Of a DNA stretch of 64,000 nt, positions 9,423 through 23,920 are shown piece by piece; position 1 is the first letter of the stretch, and every line of letters starts with the position of its first letter. Made by a program: the position numbers and the translations under genes. A model generated the notes under the pieces. It saw nothing but the letters and a program-made list of their open reading frames with translations. It did no database searches and was not told the DNA's origin. Origin of the DNA: Ligustrum vulgare (lineage: Eukaryota; Streptophyta; Magnoliopsida; Lamiales; Oleaceae); contig OY743180.1 in assembly GCA_963555705.1 (NCBI GenBank), positions 36,054,129-36,118,128 of the forward strand, read 5' to 3'.

Positions 9423-12400
9423 GAATTCAAAACTGAAAACAAAAGCTAAAGGGCCATAAGAATTAAAATAAATAAACTACTTCCCTTACGAGAAGTACGG
9501 TTGTAGCCAGTCCTAGCGTCCATATTGAAAAGCATCCCGAAATGACAAGTATTCTACGAAAACAGCTTATGTAATCGTTAATAACAATCTTTCTCAAGCA
9601 AATCTTAACAAATATTTTAAAGAAAATAATAGTAAACAATGTAATAATACATATACAGCAATACAAGAAGATGAAATTTCATACACTACTCTTACTTCTA
9701 CTTATGAAATTTTAATAACCGCTCCAACCTATTGTTGCTCTTACCCCCATTCGTTAAATTTAGTGTCTACTTCAGCTATTAATCCAACTGTGACTTACGA
9801 ACTCCTACAACATCCCGTACTCGTATAAAAGTTATTACTCACTTCACTCCTACTCCGACTCCTATTAACTCAAGTAATCTACGTCAAACATACACTAATT
9901 ATAAATTCAATATTAAAAACTAAATCGAACTGGCCATAATAAACATTTCACTAAAAGAATTAATTCCCGCATAAGCAACTAGGTTGTCGGCATATCAAGT
10001 GTGTAGTGTTAAAACCATTCCAAAAGACCAGTATTCTACGAGCACGTCTTCTGCAATCAATACAAATATTTAATCATTGTCAAGCAAATCTTAAATAATA
10101 TTTTAAAGTATACAAAAATAAACTTTACAATAATAAATCTATTGCAATACTAAAATATGAAATTTCATAAACTTGTCTTACTCCAAATAAAAAATTTTCA
10201 GTAGCAGTTCCTAACAATTGTTACTCTGAATTCCATATTTGTTAAACTTTAGTTCCTATTTCCACTTTTACTCGTACATCGACATACCTACCCCCGGTCC
10301 TTCCCCTATTCGAATAAAAGTTACCAACTTCTTCAACTCCCAGTCCGACTCCTATTAACTCAGGAAATCTACTTCAAACATATAATAATAATGAATTCAA
10401 AACTGAAAACAAAATCTAAAGGGCCATAAGAATTTAAATAAATAAACTACTTCCCTTACGAGAAATACGGTTGTAGCCAGTCCAAGCGTCCATATTGAAA
10501 AGCATCCCGTAAAGAGAAGTATTCTACGAAAACAGCTTATGTAATCGTTAATAACAATCTTTCTCAAGCAAATCTTATAAAATATTTTAAAGAATACAAT
10601 GCTAAACAATGCAATAATACATATACAGCAATACAAGAAGATGACATTTCATACACTACTCTTACTTCTACTTATTAAATTTTAATAACCGCTCCAACCT
10701 ATTGTTACTCTCACCCCCATTCCTTAAATTTAGTGTCTACTTCAGCTATTACTCCAACTGTGACTTACCAACTTCTACGACATCCCGTACTCGTATAATA
10801 GTTATTACTCACTTCACTCCTACTCCGACTCCTATTAACTCAAGTAATCTACGTCAAACATACACTAATTATAAATTCAATATTAAAAACTAAATCGAAC
10901 TGGCCATAATAAACATTTCACTAAAAGAATTAATTCCCTTATAAGCAACTAGGTTGTCGGCATATCAAGTGTGTAGTGTTAAAACCATTCCAAAAGACCA
11001 GTATTCTGAGAGCACTTCTTCTGCAATCAATACAAATATTTAATCATTGTCAAGCAAATCTTAAATAATATTTTAAAGTATACAAAAATAAACTTTACAA
11101 TAATAAATCTATTGCAATACTAAAATATGAAATTTCATAAACTTGTCTTACTCCAAATAAAAAATTTTCAGTAGCAGTTCCTAACAATTGTTACTCTGAA
11201 TCCCATATTTGTTAAACTTTAGTTCCTATTTCCACTTTTACTCGTACATCGACATACCTACCCCCGGTCCTTCCCCTATTCGAATAAAAGTTACCAACTT
11301 CTTCAACTCCCAGTCCGACTCCTATTAACTCAGGAAATCTACTTCAAACATACAATAATAATGAATTCAAAACTGAAAACAAAATCTAAAGGGCCATAAG
11401 AATTTAAATAAATAAACTACTTCCCTTACGAGAAATACGGTTGTAGCCAGTCCAAGCGTCCATATTGAAAAGCATCCCGTAAAGAGAAGTATTCTACGAA
11501 AACAGCTTATGTAATCGTTAATAACAATCTTTCTCAAGCAAATCTTATAAAATATTTTAAAGAATACAATGCTAAACAATGCAATAATACATATACAGCA
11601 ATACAAGAAGATGACATTTCATACACTACTCTTACTTCTACTTATTAAATTTTAATAACCGCTCCAACCTATTGTTACTCTCACCCCCATTCCTAAAATT
11701 TAGTGTCTACTTCAGCTATTACTCCAACTGTGACTTACCAACTTCTACGACATCCCGTACTCGTATAATAGTTATTACTCACTTCACTCCTACTCCGACT
11801 CCTATTAACTCAAGTAATCTACGTCAAACATACACTAATTATAAATTCAATATTAAAAACTAAATCGAACTGGCCATTACATTTCACTAAAAGAATTAAT
11901 TCCCTTATAAGCAACTAGGTTGTCGGCATATCAAGTGTGTAGTGTTAAAACCATTCCAAAAGACCAGTATTCTGAGAGCACTTCTTCTGCAATCAATAAT
12001 AATATTTAATCATTGTCAAGCAAATCTTAAATAATATTTTAAAGTATACAAAAATAAACTTTACAATAATAAATCTATTGCAATACTAAAATATGAAATT
12101 TCATAAACTTGTCTAACTCCAAATAAAAAAATTTCAGTAGCAGTTCCTAACAATTGTTACTCTGAATCCCATATTTGTTAAACTTTAGTTCCTATTTCCA
12201 CGTTTACTCGTACATCGACATACCTACCCCAGGTCCTTCCCCTATTCGAATAAAAGTTACCAACTTCTTCAACTCCCAGTCCGAATCCTATTAACTCAGG
12301 AAATCTACTTCAAACATACAATAATAATGAATTCAAAACTGAAAACAAAATCTAAAGGGCCATAAGAATTAAAATAAATAAACTACTTCCCTTACGAGAA

Positions 12401-13276
12401 GTACGGTTGTAGCCAGTCCTAGCGTCCATATTGAAAAGCATCCCGAAATGACAAGTATTCTACGAAAACAGCTTATGTAATCGTTAATAACAATCTTTCT
12501 CAAGCAAATCTTAACAAATATTTTAAAGAAAATAATAGCAATACAAGAAGATGAAATTTCATACACTACTCTTACTTCTACTTATGAAATTTTAATAACC
12601 GCTCCATCCTATTGTTGCTCTTACCCCCATTCGTTAAATTTAGTGTCTACTTCAGCTATTACTCAAACTGTGACTTACCAACTCCTACAACATCCCGTAC
12701 TCGTATAATAGTTATTACTCACTTCACTCCTACTCCGATTCCTATTGACTCAAGTAATCTACGTCAAACATTCACTAATTATAAATTCAATATTAAAAAC
12801 TAAATCGAACTGGCCATAATAAACATTTCACTAAAAGAAATAATTCCCTTATAAGCAACTAGGTTGTCGGCATATCAAGTGTGTAGTGTTAAAATCATTC
12901 CAAAATACCAGTATTCTGAGAGCACGTCTTCTGCAATCAATACAAATATTTAATCATTGTCAAGCAAATCTTAAATAATATTTTAAAGTATACAAAAATA
13001 AACTTTACAATAATAAATCTATTGCAATACTAAAATATGAAATTTCATAAACTTGTCTTACTCCAAATAAAAAATTTTCAGTAGCAGTTCCTAACAATTG
13101 TTACTCTTAATCCCATATTTGTTAAACTTTAGTTCCTATTTCCACTTTTACTCGTATGTACATCGACATACCTACCCAAGGTCCTTCCCCTATCCGAATA
13201 AAAGTTACAACCTTCTTCAACTCCCAGTTCGATTCCTATTAACTCAGGAAATCTACTTCAAACATACAATAATAAT
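9423..13276 (+). repeat. Units 9-12: second copy of the 3850-bp tandem duplication
   Basis: Units start at 9423, 10393, 11363 and 12329, each 3850 bp after its counterpart. They share the same private marks (aaaagctaaa, tgaattccat, tataataataatg), the same 4-bp deletion in unit 11 and the same 26-bp deletion in unit 12. The copies part at about 9208 and 13058, where tctaactcc becomes tcttactcc. Unit 12 also has the 4-bp insertion tatg in cgtatgtacatcg, giving 948 bp. Confidence 0.9.
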
Positions 13277-15218
13277 GAATTCAAAACTGAAAACAAAATC
13301 TAAAGGGCCATAAGAATTAAAATAAATAAACTACTTCCCTTACGAGAAGTACGGTTGTAGCCAGTCCAAGCGTCCATATTGAAAAGCATCCCGAAATGAC
13401 AAGTATTCTACGAAAACAGCCTATGTAATCGTTAATAACAATCCTTCTCAAGCAAATCTTAACAAATATTTTAAAGAAAATAATAGTTAACAATGTAATA
13501 ATACATATACAGCAATACAAGAAGATGAAATTTCATACACTACTCTTGATTCTACTTATGAAATTTTAATAACCGCTCCAACCTATTGTTGCTCTTACCC
13601 CCATTCGTTAAATTTAGTGTCTACTTCAGCTATTACTCCAACTGTGACTTACCAACTCCTACAACATCACGTACTCGTATAAAAGTTATTACTCACTTCA
13701 CTCCTACTCCGACTCGTATTAACTCAAGTAATTTACGTCAAACATAAACTAATTATAAATTCAAAATTAAAAAATTAAATCGAACTGGCCATAATAAACA
13801 TTTCACTAAAAGAATTAATTCCCGCATAAGCAACTAGGTTGTCGGCATATCAAGTGTGTAGTGTTAAAACCATTCCAAAAGACCAGTATTCTACGAGCAC
13901 GTCTTCTGCAATCAATACAAATATTTAATCATTGTCAAGCAAATCTTAAATAATATTTTAAAGTATACAAAAATAAACTTTACAATAATAAATCTATTGC
14001 AATACTAAAATATGAAATTTCATAAACTTGTCTTACTCCAAATAAAAAAAATTTCAGTAGCAGTTCCTAACAATTGTTACTCTGAATCCCATATGTGTTA
14101 AACAATAGTTCCTATTTCCACTTTTACTCGTACATCGACATACCTACCCAAGGTCCTTCCCCTATCCGAATAAAAGTTACCAACTTCTTCAACTCCCGGC
14201 CTGACTCCTATTAACTCAGGAAATCTACTTCAAACATGCAATAATAATTAATTCAAAACTGAAAACAAAATCTAAAGGACCATAAGAATTTAAATAAATA
14301 AACTACTTCCTTTACGAGAAGTACGGTTGTAGCCAGTCCAAGTGTCCATATTGAAAAGCATCCCGAAATGACAACTATTCTACGAGAACAGCAAATGTAA
14401 TCGTTAATAACAATCTTTATCAAGCAAATCTTAACAAATATTTTAAATAAAATAATAGTAAACAATGTAATAATACATATACAGCAATACAAGAAGATGA
14501 AATTTCATACACTACTCTTACTTCTACTTATGAAATTTTAATAACCGCTCCAACCTATTGTTGCTCTTACCCCCATTCGTTAAATTTAGTGTCTACTTCA
14601 GCTATTACTCCAACTGTGACTTACCAACTCCTACAACATCCCGTACTCGAATAAAAGTTATTACTCACTTCACTCCTACTCCGACTCCTATTAACTCAAG
14701 TAATCTACGTCAAACATACACTAATTATAAATTCAATATTAAAAACTAAATCGAACTGGCCATAATAAACATTTCACTAAAAGAATTAATTCCCGCATAA
14801 GCAACTAGGTTGTCGGCATATCAAGTGTGTAGTGTTAAAACCATTCCAAAAGACCAGTATTCTGAGAGCACTTCTTCTGCAATCAATAATAATATTTAAT
14901 CATTGTCAAGCAAATCTTAAATAATATTTTAAAGTATACAAAAATAAACTTTACAATAATAAATCTATTGCAATACTAAAATATGAAATTTCATAAACTT
15001 GTCTAACTCCAAATAAAAAAATTTCAGTAGCAGTTCCTAACAATTGTTACTCTGAATCCCATATTTGTTAAACTTTAGTTCCTATTTCCACGTTTACTCG
15101 TACATCGACATACCTACCCCAGGTCCTTCCCCTATTCGAATAAAAGTTACCAACTTCTTCAACTCCCAGTCCGAATCCTATTAACTCAGGAAATCTACTT
15201 CAAACATACAATAATAAT
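13277..15218 (+). repeat. Units 13-14: gamma and delta pair
   Basis: Unit 13 (972 bp) is gamma: cagcctatg, caatccttctc, agttaacaatg, cttgattctac and catcacgtac. Unit 14 is delta: taattc instead of gaattc, aaaggaccat, caagtgtcc, and gacaactattctacgagaacagcaaatg. Gamma is followed by delta or epsilon at every occurrence (13277, 21979, 31676, 46812, 55522), so the pair moves as a block. Unit 14 has private changes such as ttttaaataaaataatag and actcgaataaaag. Confidence 0.88.
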
Positions 15219-18200
15219 GAATTCAAAACTGAAAACAAAATCTAAAGGGCCATAAGAATTAAAATAAATAAACTACTTCCCTTACGAGAAGTACGGTTGT
15301 AGCCAGTCCTAGCGTCCATATTGAAAAGCATCCCGAAATGACAAGTATTCTACGAAAACAGCTTATGTAATCGTTAATAACAATCTTTCTCAAGCAAATC
15401 TTAACAAATATTTTAAAGAAAATAATAGTAAACAATGTAATAATACATATACAGCAATACAAGAAGATGAAATTTCATACACTACTCTTACTTCTACTTA
15501 TGAGATTTTAATAACCGCTCCAACCTATTGTTGCTCTTACCCCCATTCGTTAAATTTAGTGTCTACTTCAGCTATTACTCCAACTGTGACTTACCAACTC
15601 CTACAACATCCCGTACTCGTATAAAAGTTATTACTCACTTCACTCCTACTCCGACTCCTATTAACTCAAGTAATCTACGTCAAACATACACTAATTATAA
15701 ATTCAATATTAAAAACTAAATCGAACTGGCCATAATAAACATTTCACTAAAAGAATTAATTCCCTTATAAGCAACTAGGTTGTCGGCATATCAAGTGTGT
15801 AGTGTTAAAACCATTCCAAAAGACCAGTATTCTGAGAGCACTTCTTCTGCAATCAATACAAATATTTAATCATTGTCAAGCAAATCTTAAATAATATTTT
15901 AAAGTATACAAAAATAAACTTTACAATAATAAATCTATTGCAATACTAAAATATGAAATTTCATAAACTTGTCTTACTCCAAATAAAAAATTTTCAGTAG
16001 CAGTTCCTAACAATTGTTACTCTGAATCCCATATTTGTTAAACTTTAGTTCCTATTTCCACTTTTACTCGTACATCGACATACCTACCCCCGGTCCTTCC
16101 CCTATTCGAATAAAAGTTACCAACTTCTTCAACTCCCAGTCCGACTCCTATTAACTCAGGAAATCTACTTCAAACATACAATAATAATGAATTCAAAACT
16201 GAAAACAAAATCTAAAGGGCCATAAGAATTTAAATAAATAAACTACTTCCCTTACGAGAAATACGGTTGTAGCCAGTCCAAGCGTCCATATTGAAAAGCA
16301 TCCCGTAAAGAGAAGTATTCTACGAAAACAGCTTATGTAATCGTTAATAACAATCTTTCTCAAGCAAATCTTATAAAATATTTTAAAGAATACAATGCTA
16401 AACAATGCAATAATACATATACAGCAATACAAGAAGATGACATTTCATACACTACTCTTACTTCTACTTATTAAATTTTAATAACCGCTCCAACCTATTG
16501 TTACTCTCACCCCCATTCCTAAAATTTAGTGTCTACTTCAGCTATTACTCCAACTGTGACTTACCAACTTCTACGACATCCCGTACTCGTATAATAGTTA
16601 TTACTCACTTCACTCCTACTCCGACTCCTATTAACTCAAGTAATCTACGTCAAACATACACTAATTATAAATTCAATATTAAAAACTAAATCGAACTGGC
16701 CATAATAAACATTTCACTAAAAGAATTAATTCCCTTATAAGCAACTAGGTTGTCGGCATATCAAGTGTGTAGTGTTAAAACCATTCCAAAAGACCAGTAT
16801 TCTGAGAGCACTTCTTCTGCAATCAATAATAATATTTAATCATTGTCAAGCAAATCTTAAATAATATTTTAAAGTATACAAAAATAAACTTTACAATAAT
16901 AAATCTATTGCAATACTAAAATATGAAATTTCATAAACTTGTCTAACTCCAAATAAAAAAATTTCAGTAGCAGTTCCTAACAATTGTTACTCTGAATCCC
17001 ATATTTGTTAAACTTTAGTTCCTATTTCCACGTTTACTCGTACATCGACATACCTACCCCAGGTCCTTCCCCTATTCGAATAAAAGTTACCAACTTCTTC
17101 AACTCCCAGTCCGAATCCTATTAACTCAGGAAATCTACTTCAAACATACAATAATAATGAATTCAAAACTGAAAACAAAATCTAAAGGGCCATAAGAATT
17201 AAAATAAATAAACTACTTCCCTTACGAGAAGTACGGTTGTAGCCAGTCCTAGCGTCCATATTGAAAAGCATCCCGAAATGACAAGTATTCTACGAAAACA
17301 GCTTATGTAATCGTTAATAACAATCTTTCTCAAGCAAATCTTAACAAATATTTTAAAGAAAATAATAGTAAACAATGTAATAATACATATACAGCAATAC
17401 AAGAAGATGAAATTTCATACACTACTCTTACTTCTACTTATGAGATTTTAATAACCGCTCCAACCTATTGTTGCTCTTACCCCCATTCGTTAAATTTAGT
17501 GTCTACTTCAGCTATTACTCCAACTGTGACTTACCAACTCCTACAACATCCCGTACTCGTATAAAAGTTATTACTCACTTCACTCCTACTCCGACTCCTA
17601 TTAACTCAAGTAATCTACGTCAAACATACACTAATTATAAATTCAATATTAAAAACTAAATCGAACTGGCCATAATAAACATTTCACTAAAAGAATTAAT
17701 TCCCTTATAAGCAACTAGGTTGTCGGCATATCAAGTGTGTAGTGTTAAAACCATTCCAAAAGACCAGTATTCTGAGAGCACTTCTTCTGCAATCAATACA
17801 AATATTTAATCATTGTCAAGCAAATCTTAAATAATATTTTAAAGTATACAAAAATAAACTTTACAATAATAAATCTATTGCAATACTAAAATATGAAATT
17901 TCATAAACTTGTCTTACTCCAAATAAAAAATTTTCAGTAGCAGTTCCTAACAATTGTTACTCTGAATCCCATATTTGTTAAACTTTAGTTCCTATTTCCA
18001 CTTTTACTCGTACATCGACATACCTACCCCCGGTCCTTCCCCTATTCGAATAAAAGTTACCAACTTCTTCAACTCCCAGTCCGACTCCTATTAACTCAGG
18101 AAATCTACTTCAAACATACAATAATAATGAATTCAAAACTGAAAACAAAATCTAAAGGGCCATAAGAATTTAAATAAATAAACTACTTCCCTTACGAGAA

Positions 18201-20064
18201 ATACGGTTGTAGCCAGTCCAAGCGTCCATATTGAAAAGCATCCCGTAAAGAGAAGTATTCTACGAAAACAGCTTATGTAATCGTTAATAACAATCTTTCT
18301 CAAGCAAATCTTATAAAATATTTTAAAGAATACAATGCTAAACAATGCAATAATACATATACAGCAATACAAGAAGATGACATTTCATACACTACTCTTA
18401 CTTCTACTTATTAAATTTTAATAACCGCTCCAACCTATTGTTACTCTCACCCCCATTCCTAAAATTTAGTGTCTACTTCAGCTATTACTCCAACTGTGAC
18501 TTACCAACTTCTACGACATCCCGTACTCGTATAATAGTTATTACTCACTTCACTCCTACTCCGACTCCTATTAACTCAAGTAATCTACGTCAAACATACA
18601 CTAATTATAAATTCAATATTAAAAACTAAATCGAACTGGCCATTACATTTCACTAAAAGAATTAATTCCCTTATAAGCAACTAGGTTGTCGGCATATCAA
18701 GTGTGTAGTGTTAAAACCATTCCAAAAGACCAGTATTCTGAGAGCACTTCTTCTGCAATCAATAATAATATTTAATCATTGTCAAGCAAATCTTAAATAA
18801 TATTTTAAAGTATACAAAAATAAACTTTACAATAATAAATCTATTGCAATACTAAAATATGAAATTTCATAAACTTGTCTAACTCCAAATAAAAAAATTT
18901 CAGTAGCAGTTCCTAACAATTGTTACTCTGAATCCCATATTTGTTAAACTTTAGTTCCTATTTCCACGTTTACTCGTACATCGACATACCTACCCCAGGT
19001 CCTTCCCCTATTCGAATAAAAGTTACCAACTTCTTCAACTCCCAGTCCGAATCCTATTAACTCAGGAAATCTACTTCAAACATACAATAATAATGAATTC
19101 AAAACTGAAAACAAAATCTAAAGGGCCATAAGAATTTAAATAAATAAACTACTTCCCTTACGAGAAATACGGTTGTAGCCAGTCCAAGCGTCCATATTGA
19201 AAAGCATCCCGTAAAGAGAAGTATTCTACGAAAACAGCTTATGTAATCGTTAATAACAATCTTTCTCAAGCAAATCTTATAAAATATTTTAAAGAATACA
19301 ATGCTAAACAATGCAATAATACATATACAGCAATACAAGAAGATGACATTTCATACACTACTCTTACTTCTACTTATTAAATTTTAATAACCGCTCCAAC
19401 CTATTGTTACTCTCACCCCCATTCCTTAAATTTAGTGTCTACTTCAGCTATTACTCCAACTGTGACTTACCAACTTCTACGACATCCCGTACTCGTATAA
19501 TAGTTATTACTCACTTCACTCCTACTCCGACTCCTATTAACTCAAGTAATCTACGTCAAACATACACTAATTATAAATTCAATATTAAAAACTAAATCGA
19601 ACTGGCCATAATAAACATTTCACTAAAAGAATTAATTCCCTTATAAGCAACTAGGTTGTCGGCATATCAAGTGTGTAGTGTTAAAACCATTCCAAAAGAC
19701 CAGTATTCTGAGAGCACTTCTTCTGCAATCAATACAAATATTTAATCATTGTCAAGCAAATCTTAAATAATATTTTAAAGTATACAAAAATAAACTTTAC
19801 AATAATAAATCTATTGCAATACTAAAATATGAAATTTCATAAACTTGTCTTACTCCAAATAAAAAATTTTCAGTAGCAGTTCCTAACAATTGTTACTCTG
19901 AATCCCATATTTGTTAAACTTTAGTTCCTATTTCCACTTTTACTCGTACATCGACATACCTACCCCCGGTCCTTCCCCTATTCGAATAAAAGTTACCAAC
20001 TTCTTCAACTCCCAGTCCGACTCCTATTAACTCAGGAAATCTACTTCAAACATACAATAATAAT
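15219..20064 (+). repeat. Units 15-19: beta, alpha, beta, alpha, alpha
   Basis: Units start at 15219, 16189, 17159, 18129 and 19095. Units 15-16 and 17-18 form a visible beta-alpha 1940-bp pair repeat; both beta members have the rare tatgagatttt in place of tatgaaatttt, and both alpha members have ccattcctaaaat. Unit 18 is 966 bp through the 4-bp deletion ggccattacattt. Unit 18's B monomer is beta-like in its 3' part (acgtttactcg, ccccaggtcc). Confidence 0.87.
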
Positions 20065-23000
20065 GAATTCAAAACTGAAAACAAAATCTAAAGGGCCATA
20101 AGAATTTAAATAAATAAACTACTTCCCTTACGAGAAATACGGTTGTAGCCAGTCCAAGCGTCCATATTGAAAAGCATCCCGTAAAGAGAAGTATTCTACG
20201 AAAACAGCTTATGTAATCGTTAATAACAATCTTTCTCAAGCAAATCTTATAAAATATTTTAAAGAATACAATGCTAAACAATGCAATAATACATATACAG
20301 CAATACAAGAAGATGACATTTCATACACTACTCTTACTTCTACTTATTAAATTTTAATAACCGCTCCAACCTATTGTTACTCTCACCCCCATTCCTAAAA
20401 TTTAGTGTCTACTTCAGCTATTACTCCAACTGTGACTTACCAACTTCTACGACATCCCGTACTCGTATAATAGTTATTACTCACTTCACTCCTACTCCGA
20501 CTCCTATTAACTCAAGTAATCTACGTCAAACATACACTAATTATAAATTCAATATTAAAAACTAAATCGAACTGGCCATTACATTTCACTAAAAGAATTA
20601 ATTCCCTTATAAGCAACTAGGTTGTCGGCATATCAAGTGTGTAGTGTTAAAACCATTCCAAAAGACCAGTATTCTGAGAGCACTTCTTCTGCAATCAATA
20701 ATAATATTTAATCATTGTCAAGCAAATCTTAAATAATATTTTAAAGTATACAAAAATAAACTTTACAATAATAAATCTATTGCAATACTAAAATATGAAA
20801 TTTCATAAACTTGTCTAACTCCAAATAAAAAAATTTCAGTAGCAGTTCCTAACAATTGTTACTCTGAATCCCATATTTGTTAAACTTTAGTTCCTATTTC
20901 CACGTTTACTCGTACATCGACATACCTACCCCAGGTCCTTCCCCTATTCGAATAAAAGTTACCAACTTCTTCAACTCCCAGTCCGAATCCTATTAACTCA
21001 GGAAATCTACTTCAAACATACAATAATAATGAATTCAAAACTGAAAACAAAATCTAAAGGGCCATAAGAATTAAAATAAATAAACTACTTCCCTTACGAG
21101 AAGTACGGTTGTAGCCAGTCCTAGCGTCCATATTGAAAAGCATCCCGAAATGACAAGTATTCTACGAAAACAGCTTATGTAATCGTTAATAACAATCTTT
21201 CTCAAGCAAATCTTAACAAATATTTTAAAGAAAATAATAGCAATACAAGAAGATGAAATTTCATACACTACTCTTACTTCTACTTATGAAATTTTAATAA
21301 CCGCTCCATCCTATTGTTGCTCTTACCCCCATTCGTTAAATTTAGTGTCTACTTCAGCTATTACTCAAACTGTGACTTACCAACTCCTACAACATCCCGT
21401 ACTCGTATAATAGTTATTACTCACTTCACTCCTACTCCGATTCCTATTGACTCAAGTAATCTACGTCAAACATTCACTAATTATAAATTCAATATTAAAA
21501 ACTAAATCGAACTGGCCATAATAAACATTTCACTAAAAGAAATAATTCCCTTATAAGCAACTAGGTTGTCGGCATATCAAGTGTGTAGTGTTAAAATCAT
21601 TCCAAAATACCAGTATTCTGAGAGCAGGTCTTCTGCAATCAATACAAATATTTAATCATTGTCAAGCAAATCTTAAATAATATTTTAAAGTATACAAAAA
21701 TAAACTTTACAATAATAAATCTATTGCAATACTAAAATATGAAATTTCATAAACTTGTCTTACTCCAAATAAAAAATTTTCAGTAGCAGTTCCTAACAAT
21801 TGTTACTCTTAATCCCATATTTGTTAAACTTTAGTTCCTATTTCCACTTTTACTCGTATGTACATCGACATACCTACCCAAGGTCCTTCCCCTATCCGAA
21901 TAAAAGTTACAACCTTCTTCAACTCCCAGTTCGATTCCTATTAACTCAGGAAATCTACTTCAAACATACAATAATAATGAATTCAAAACTGAAAACAAAA
22001 TCTAAAGGGCCATAAGAATTAAAATAAATAAACTACTTCCCTTACGAGAAGTACGGTTGTAGCCAGTCCAAGCGTCCATATTGAAAAGCATCCCGAAATG
22101 ACAAGTATTCTACGAAAACAGCCTATGTAATCGTTAATAACAATCCTTCTCAAGCAAATCTTAACAAATATTTTAAAGAAAATAATAGTTAACAATGTAA
22201 TAATACATATACAGCAATACAAGAAGATGAAATTTCATACACTACTCTTGATTCTACTTATGAAATTTTAATAACCGCTCCAACCTATTGTTGCTCTTAC
22301 CCCCATTCGTTAAATTTAGTGTCTACTTCAGCTATTACTCCAACTGTGACTTACCAACTCCTACAACATCACGTACTCGTATAAAAGTTATTACTCACTT
22401 CACTCCTACTCCGACTCCTATTAACTCAAGTAATTTACGTCAAACATAAACTAATTATAAATTCAAAATTAAAAAATTAAATCGAACTGGCCATAATAAA
22501 CATTTCACTAAAAGAATTAATTCCCGCATAAGCAACTAGGTTGTCGGCATATCAAGTGTGTAGTGTTAAAACCATTCCAAAAGACCAGTATTCTACGAGC
22601 ACGTCTTCTGCAATCAATACAAATATTTAATCATTGTCAAGCAAATCTTAAATAATATTTTAAAGTATACAAAAATAAACTTTACAATAATAAATCTATT
22701 GCAATACTAAAATATGAAATTTCATAAACTTGTCTTACTCCAAATAAAAAAAATTTCAGTAGCAGTTCCTAACAATTGTTACTCTGAATCCCATATGTGT
22801 TAAACAATAGTTCCTATTTCCACTTTTACTCGTACATCGACATACCTACCCAAGGTCCTTCCCCTATCCGAATAAAAGTTACCAACTTCTTCAACTCCCG
22901 GCCTGACTCCTATTAACTCAGGAAATCTACTTCAAACATGCAATAATAATTAATTCAAAACTGAAAACAAAATCTAAAGGACCATAAGAATTTAAATAAA

Positions 23001-23920
23001 TAAACTACTTCCTTTACGAGAAGTACGGTTGTAGCCAGTCCAAGTGTCCATATTGAAAAGCATCCCGAAATGACAACTATTCTACGAGAACAGCAAATGT
23101 AATCGTTAATAACAATCTTTATCAAGCAAATCTTAACAAATATTTTAAAGAAAATAATAGTAAACAATGTAATAATACATATACAGCAATACAAGAAGAT
23201 GAAATTTCATACACTACTCTTACTTCTACTTATGAAATTTTAATAACCGCTCCAACCTATTGTTGCTCTTACCCCCATTCGTTAAATTTAGTGTCTACTT
23301 CAGCTATTACTCCAACTGTGACTTACCAACTCCTACAACATCCCGTACTCGTATAAAAGTTATTACTCACTTCACTCCTACTCCGACTCCTATTAACTCA
23401 AGTAATCTACGTCAAACATACACTAATTATAAATTCAATATTAAAAACTAAATCGAACTGGCCATAATAAACATTTCACTAAAAGAATTAATTCCCGCAT
23501 AAGCAACTAGGTTGTCGGCATATCAAGTGTGTAGTGTTAAAACCATTCCAAAAGACCAGTATTCTGAGAGCACTTCTTCTGCAATCAATAATAATATTTA
23601 ATCATTGTCAAGCAAATCTTAAATAATATTTTAAAGTATACAAAAATAAACTTTACAATAATAAATCTATTGCAATACTAAAATATGAAATTTCATAAAC
23701 TTGTCTAACTCCAAATAAAAAAATTTCAGTAGCAGTTCCTAACAATTGTTACTCTGAATCCCATATTTGTTAAACTTTAGTTCCTATTTCCACGTTTACT
23801 CGTACATCGACATACCTACCCCAGGTCCTTCCCCTATTCGAATAAAAGTTACCAACTTCTTCAACTCCCAGTCCGAATCCTATTAACTCAGGAAATCTAC
23901 TTCAAACATACAATAATAAT
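20065..23920 (+). repeat. Units 20-23: alpha, beta-del, gamma, delta
   Basis: Units start at 20065 (966 bp), 21031 (948 bp), 21979 (972 bp) and 22951. This is the same unit order and the same lengths as at 11363-15218 (offset 8702 bp) and at 44898-48753 (offset 24833 bp). A private agagcaggtc near 21624 marks this copy. Confidence 0.9.

Noticed and set aside
13225..13250. tRNA-like internal promoter words (gttcgattcc like a B box; tagctcagg like an A box in 924-type B)
   Set aside because: They lie in the wrong order and too close together, no cloverleaf can be drawn, and most units have gtccgactcc instead. Origin from a tRNA-derived SINE is not supported.
13098..13313. Plus-strand 71-codon ORF in the B monomer of beta-del units (also at 21800, 46633 and 55343)
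   Set aside because: It is created by the 4-bp insertion in cgtatgtacatcg plus a cttaatccc change, and is present only in copies of that one variant. It is a chance frame.
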